The position numbers were made by a program, and so were the translations under genes. From MAG-120531 sp002378585 (GTDB lineage: Bacteria > Bacteroidota > Bacteroidia > Flavobacteriales > Flavobacteriaceae), in NCBI GenBank assembly GCA_937890575.1, contig CALADZ010000127.1, positions 1-18,610 of the forward strand: a DNA stretch of 18,610 nt, written 5' to 3'. Below are positions 14,751 through 18,610 of this stretch, one piece after another; position 1 is the first letter of the stretch, and the number at the start of each line of letters is the position of its first letter. The notes under the pieces were generated by a model. The model did no database searches. It had not been told where the DNA came from and was given only the letters and a program-made list of their open reading frames with translations.

Positions 14751-15149
14751 TTATGCTTTGGGTTCAATCAGATCCCATAGGTTGCCGTACACATCCTCAA
14801 AGACACATACCTTGCCGAAATCTTCCTCGCTGGGGGGACGTACTATAGGTACCTCGTGAATGATCAACCGCTCGTACATGGCGTCAAAATCATCCGTGTG
14901 TAAAAACAGAAATACTCGCCCTCCTGTTTGATCTCCGACCCGAGTGGCTTGATGTGGGTTGGCAGCCCTCGCCAAAAGCAAAGCACATCCACCCCCTTGT
15001 GGACGAACGACTACCCATCTTTTTTCCTCGTTGATTCGGGTATCTTCGATCAGATCAAAACCCAAGATTCGGGTGTAAAAATCAATCGCCTTATCGTAGT
15101 CATCGACCACTAAAGCGATTTGAACTAACTGATTGTTGGGGTTTTTCAT
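14751..15149 (-). CDS. VOC (glyoxalase/bleomycin resistance) family protein
   Basis: This 132-aa cytoplasmic protein has a single pair of beta-alpha-beta-beta-beta units. The first is QIALVVDDYDKAIDFYTRILGF, then KRWVVVRPQGGGCALLLA. The second begins RVFLFLHTDDFDAMYERL and ends with KVCVFEDVYGNLWDLIEP. This is the pattern of the VOC superfamily, whose members are metal-dependent lyases, isomerases and dioxygenases as well as metal-free binding proteins. The metal ligands are not clear, and the substrate cannot be named. It is divergent from the CLC gene, with 67 bases between the chosen starts. Confidence 0.85.
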   Translation of the reverse strand: MKNPNNQLVQIALVVDDYDKAIDFYTRILGFDLIEDTRINEEKRWVVVRPQGGGCALLLARAANPHQATRVGDQTGGRVFLFLHTDDFDAMYERLIIHEVPIVRPPSEEDFGKVCVFEDVYGNLWDLIEPKA

Positions 15150-15216
15150 GGGGCCTAATTTCGTGTATTGGTCCTAGTTGGACAAGAAGTACGTGAAAAA
15201 TACTACTTTAGACCCC

Positions 15217-16452
15217 ATGTATTTTTTCCGGCAAAAACAAATCCTACCTTATCTTCTAGCCGCCCTGCTTGTGGGTATTGCCTCAGGAAGTGCTTCAGCG
15301 CTTTTTTTGCACTTACTCGATCTAGCTACAGAAACTAGGATGGTCCATCCCCTCCTTTTTTGGGGATTACCACTTTCGGGGGCATTTATCGGATGGACAT
15401 ACTACCGCTATGGGCAAGAGGTAGTACGCGGAAACAACCAAATCATTGAAAAAGCTCACCATGGTGGTGATCCCCTGTCTTGGAAAATGGCTCCATTGAT
15501 CTTGCTCAGCACGCTCTTGACACATTTAGTCGGTGGATCGGCAGGTCGAGAGGGAACAGCCGTACAAATGGGTGGCGCGCTTGCAGACCAATTGAATCGA
15601 CTTTTTCGCTCATTCTCCGTAGATAGAAAAACGTTGATGGGTATGGGTGTAGCCTCGGGATTTGCCGCTGTTTTTGGCACGCCATGGGCGGGACTGCTTT
15701 TTGGTATTGAGGTCCTCAGCATCCGAAAATCGATGTGGAAAACGGCTTTACTTCCCATGACGCTAGCCGCTTGGATCGCCCATATAACTTGTTTGTTGTG
15801 GGGGGGTGAACACACCGAATATGTTTTAGGTCCCCTGGTCTCCTTCTCAGTTCCCACTTTGGGTTGGTTGGTATTGGCTGGAGTGGCTTTTGGGGCTACT
15901 GCTTGGCTTTTTACAGCAACGACCCGACAGATGGGGCGCTGGTGGGGCAAGGTAGGTTACCCTCCGCTTAGGCCTTTTTTGGGGGGTCTAGTCCTGATGG
16001 CAATTTTCCTCGGATGGGACACCCAGCAATACGCTGGTCTAGGGGTGGATCAAATTGTAGCCGCATTCACTGAAATTCCCGATCCATGGTCTTGGTTGAT
16101 CAAGCTCGGGCTGACTGCCTTTACGTTGGGCGCAGGGTTTAAGGGCGGTGAAGTCACTCCGCTGTTCTTTGTAGGCGCTACTTTGGGCAGTGTGCTGAGC
16201 GGCTGGATTCCTTTGCCTGTGGGGCTGATGGCTGCCATGGGATTTATCGCGGTATTTAGCGGCGCCTCCCACGCCCCCCTGGCCTGTATCGCCATGGGGG
16301 TGGAGCTTTTTGGCCTACCTGCATGGCCGTTTATCGGGATAAGCAGTATTGTGGCGTACCTCGTTTCTGGACCCACGGGCATGTATTCGGCCCAGCGTCC
16401 CTCATGGATGAAGTCAAAAATGAATCAGTTTATCCCTGCTAAGGAGTTTTAA
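15217..16452 (+). CDS. CLC family anion transporter, probable fluoride/proton antiporter (CLC-F type)
   Basis: This 411-aa inner-membrane protein has about a dozen hydrophobic helices. The CLC signatures are present but changed. The helix C anion-site motif, normally GSGIP, reads GNNQI (72-76). The gating glutamate is in GSAGREGTAVQMG (Glu112), and the late motif is GFKGGEVTPLFFVGA. From memory, a GNN-type helix C with GREGT marks the CLC-F clade, which exports fluoride in exchange for protons. I choose the ATG at 15217; the frame extends upstream to a GTG (15193) and a TTG (15178), which would add charged residues in front of the first helix. No fluoride riboswitch pattern is visible in the short leader. 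The last 14 bases overlap the convergent gene. An ordinary chloride transporter remains possible. Confidence 0.85.
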   Translation: MYFFRQKQILPYLLAALLVGIASGSASALFLHLLDLATETRMVHPLLFWGLPLSGAFIGWTYYRYGQEVVRGNNQIIEKAHHGGDPLSWKMAPLILLSTLLTHLVGGSAGREGTAVQMGGALADQLNRLFRSFSVDRKTLMGMGVASGFAAVFGTPWAGLLFGIEVLSIRKSMWKTALLPMTLAAWIAHITCLLWGGEHTEYVLGPLVSFSVPTLGWLVLAGVAFGATAWLFTATTRQMGRWWGKVGYPPLRPFLGGLVLMAIFLGWDTQQYAGLGVDQIVAAFTEIPDPWSWLIKLGLTAFTLGAGFKGGEVTPLFFVGATLGSVLSGWIPLPVGLMAAMGFIAVFSGASHAPLACIAMGVELFGLPAWPFIGISSIVAYLVSGPTGMYSAQRPSWMKSKMNQFIPAKEF

Positions 16453-18610
16453 CTATTCTGTGGACTGTCTGTGTGGTTGGGCCTGAAAGGCGCAACAGAT
16501 TTAATCCCACAGGCCAATCCCTTGTCCCCAACTGAATCACCCGATTACTTCCAATACTCAGCACGCCTAAGTGTTTGGTGCGGCCCGAGAGATCTGTGTG
16601 GTAGAGCTCCACACTGGTATCGGATCCGGGCACATAAATCCACAATTGATCTTGGACAGGATTAGGGTATATCAAGGTGTTTTCACTCAAGAAAAATGAG
16701 GCCTCATAGATTCCCTGACAGCTTTGATCTGTAGTTACCGTCCACTGGTTTTGACCCTTCTCCAGGTTGATTGTGGTGGTTTGTTCCTCGCTGATCCAGG
16801 TGCGTCCATTGTGGGTAATGCGGTAGCGATCTGAACCGTACAATTGTAAGACTACTTGACCTTTTTGGGCAGAAATTTCTGCTTTTGCGGCCAATGCGGC
16901 TGGCTCCACCACCTGAACGCCAAAACACTGGGTATACCCATCAATCCCATCCACGGAAAAGCAAACCTGGTAATTTCCTGGAGGTTGGTTTTCCAAACGC
17001 AACGAACCTTGATTGGCGTTGTTTAACACCCCGACTAAAGCCCCATTGACGCGCACTTGATACCCATAACTGAGGTCTTGAACCCCAACTACTAAGGCGC
17101 CATCTGCTTGGTCTCGGCAACTGACCGCTACGGCCTGGACTTCCCAATTTTCACTGGGCAGAGAAAACACTGTGCATCCGTGAACGTCTACCATAGCTGA
17201 GGCAGGTGTATTGGGGCACTGGTCCACTGCATCCTTCACGCCGTCACCGTCGGCATCATCTACGACCCGATCACAATCGGTGCCCACCTGATAATCGATG
17301 TACTGAGTTACGGCCAATCCTCCGGCAAAAGCAACTTTTACTGCATAGCGAATCGTCGAACCTGGTGTTTGGCTAGAGAGCACGCGGGTGAATACTCGAT
17401 CCCCAACTTGATCCATCTGGGCTTCCGAAAAGGGTTGTGCCTGCCACAAATAAGCGACAGGTCCAGATTTGTTGGTGTCCAATAGAGTGAAAGTGACCAC
17501 TACCTGGGTACCTACTGTTTCAAATTTAACTCGATATCCTTGAGAAAAAGATCCTTGTTGGGCAGTTTGAGCGGTGGTCGTACACGACTGAATGGGAGCA
17601 ACTTCGACCGATACCGGCCTGGATGTTTTTTCCAAGCCATCGTCGTCCAGGGCTTGAGCGGTTAACACGTGATTCCCTGCCGGTGCATTGCTCCAAGTAT
17701 AGGTGTATGGCGCTTGGGTATCGGTGCCCAGCAACTGTTCTCCGGCAAAAAAAGAAACTCGATTGATCGATCCATCCAGGTCTTGGGCGGACGCCTCTAA
17801 AGTAATGGGCTCCCCTTGTCGATAAGCGCTTTGATCCATGGGAGCAGTCAACTGAACAACTGGTGTCCACATGCCGGTTTCAGAAACCATCAAAAGCACT
17901 TGATCACTTGAAGTAAATGCCCCGGTGGATGCCGTTAAGGTGAGCTGATATACGCCCCCCTCAAGACCGTTTACTGTCGGGTTTAAAACTTCTTGGGATG
18001 ACCAAGAAAGGACGGAAGGCCCATAGTCTTGACGCCAGGCATAAGTGACTTGTGCGGCATCCGGGTTACTGGATTGAGTGCCATCAAGCTGAGCGGTTGA
18101 TTGGGGCAATAGAATAGATTGATTGGCCCCGGCGTGGGCTACTGCTGGCTTAGGAGTAAGATCAGCCGTTTTGGTCCACACCATGCGTCCTAGGTTAACC
18201 TCCCCTTGTTCTATGTGAATACGGATGATTTGCCTTCCGGCGCCCAATGAAATGTTGGGGATGTTTTTGGTGGCCCAGGTACTCCAATTGCTGGTACTGG
18301 TGGATCCAAAGGTAATGTTGCTGGCCAATATCCTACCTGCCTGCTCCAACCTGATGGGTCCTCCCCCAGCAGCGTTGCCACTGGCATAGGATAGTGCTAA
18401 GGCATAAATACCGGCTTCGGGCACATCAACCGTGTACTCAATCCATTCACCAGCGGCCAACCAGCCCAAGGATGGGCCTTGTTGGGGATCGACGAAGCCG
18501 TCCATGGCCTCTTGGGGGCGCCAATCACCTTGTTGATCTGCGGATAGATCAAAGTAGCTGATGTTTTGTCCTGAACCCGCTTCAAAACGATCGTATTGGC
18601 CTGAGGGGAT
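16439..18610 (-). CDS. Multidomain type IX-secreted protein with CBM6, PKD, Ig and glucan-binding-like modules (5' partial)
   Basis: The frame is open to the right edge, so the true start lies outside; 723 residues are visible. The ATG at 18505 falls inside the first domain and is not the start. In order there is a CBM6-type module (1 to about 145, with YDRFEAGSGQNISYFD and AGEWIEYTVDVPEAGIYAL), a PKD domain (about 155-243), and an Ig-like domain (VSFFAGEQLLGTD). A beta-sandwich with GYRVKFETVGTQVVVTF and VAYLWQAQPFSEAQM follows; I recall this type from flavobacterial laminarinases (possibly CBM56-like). Then come a thrombospondin-3-type calcium loop (DADGDGVKDAVDQCP) and a Cys-containing beta domain. 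The end is a type IX sorting domain (LIYPNPVQDQLWI to HRIVKTP). The protein is secreted and probably binds glucan. A catalytic domain such as a GH16 may lie beyond the window. Confidence 0.85.
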   Translation of the reverse strand: MPSGQYDRFEAGSGQNISYFDLSADQQGDWRPQEAMDGFVDPQQGPSLGWLAAGEWIEYTVDVPEAGIYALALSYASGNAAGGGPIRLEQAGRILASNITFGSTSTSNWSTWATKNIPNISLGAGRQIIRIHIEQGEVNLGRMVWTKTADLTPKPAVAHAGANQSILLPQSTAQLDGTQSSNPDAAQVTYAWRQDYGPSVLSWSSQEVLNPTVNGLEGGVYQLTLTASTGAFTSSDQVLLMVSETGMWTPVVQLTAPMDQSAYRQGEPITLEASAQDLDGSINRVSFFAGEQLLGTDTQAPYTYTWSNAPAGNHVLTAQALDDDGLEKTSRPVSVEVAPIQSCTTTAQTAQQGSFSQGYRVKFETVGTQVVVTFTLLDTNKSGPVAYLWQAQPFSEAQMDQVGDRVFTRVLSSQTPGSTIRYAVKVAFAGGLAVTQYIDYQVGTDCDRVVDDADGDGVKDAVDQCPNTPASAMVDVHGCTVFSLPSENWEVQAVAVSCRDQADGALVVGVQDLSYGYQVRVNGALVGVLNNANQGSLRLENQPPGNYQVCFSVDGIDGYTQCFGVQVVEPAALAAKAEISAQKGQVVLQLYGSDRYRITHNGRTWISEEQTTTINLEKGQNQWTVTTDQSCQGIYEASFFLSENTLIYPNPVQDQLWIYVPGSDTSVELYHTDLSGRTKHLGVLSIGSNRVIQLGTRDWPVGLNLLRLSGPTTQTVHRIVKTP

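Noticed and set aside
15178..15216. TTG or GTG start for the CLC gene
   Set aside because: An ATG at 15217 sits just before the first helix; the extra residues are charged and unlike the family. It cannot be fully excluded.
15150..15216. Fluoride riboswitch upstream of the CLC gene
   Set aside because: I looked for the GATGG-containing pattern and paired stems of the crcB motif and did not see them in this short leader.
15456..16382. Minus-strand open frames across the CLC gene
   Set aside because: They are Pro/Ala-rich shadows of a membrane-protein gene, with no recognisable motif.
17526..17870. Minus-strand open frame of 114 codons in another frame of the modular protein
   Set aside because: It is Ser/Arg-rich and overlaps the clearly coding Ig-like domain in the true frame.

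Overview
The window looks like chromosomal DNA of a member of the Bacteroidota, most likely a marine-type member of the Flavobacteriia. The signs are a TonB-dependent receptor with an N-terminal carboxypeptidase-regulatory domain, a triple-tyrosine beta-propeller sensor, many short-lipobox lipoproteins with Ser/Asp-rich residues after the cysteine, a type IX secretion C-terminal domain, A-rich leaders in place of Shine-Dalgarno sites, and promoters of the TTTG-N17-TAnnTTTG kind. I cannot name a genus. No mobile element, CRISPR array or prophage is visible.

Left part (1-7944): the tail of an Ig/fibronectin-like protein meets a TonB-dependent receptor tail to tail. The receptor is divergent from a membrane-spanning regulator with a beta-propeller, a Y_Y_Y domain, one transmembrane helix, a coiled coil and a LuxR-type HTH. 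Downstream is an operon for a surface lipoprotein and two tandem GH16 beta-glucanase lipoproteins. Together these read as a compact beta-1,3-glucan (laminarin-like) sensing and degradation locus that has no SusC/SusD pair in view.

Middle part (7946-13559): this holds a secreted alpha/beta hydrolase, then a tRNA-Arg(CCT) with a strong promoter. A prolyl-hydroxylase-like 2-oxoglutarate oxygenase starts only two bases after the tRNA. Next come an SGNH hydrolase lipoprotein, an arylsulfotransferase-like lipoprotein, and a translationally coupled pair (NTF2-like protein and Gfo/Idh/MocA oxidoreductase).

Right part (13560-18610): this holds a small DUF1801 protein, a 55-codon remnant of an Ada/Ogt methyltransferase on the minus strand, an AlkB-type repair dioxygenase with a promoter that seems to give a leaderless mRNA, a VOC-fold protein, and a CLC antiporter of the probable fluoride type. 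The window ends inside a large type IX-secreted protein with CBM6, PKD, Ig and further modules; its N-terminus lies outside the window and it may be another glucan-active enzyme.

The DNA is very compact. The main non-coding gaps are 2433-2683 (divergent promoter region of receptor and regulator), 5483-5675 (promoter of the GH16 operon), 8912-9005 (tRNA promoter) and 11927-12025 (A/T-rich, no clear element). None exceeds 300 bases. All five main convergent gene pairs have stop codons that touch, overlap or lie within five bases.
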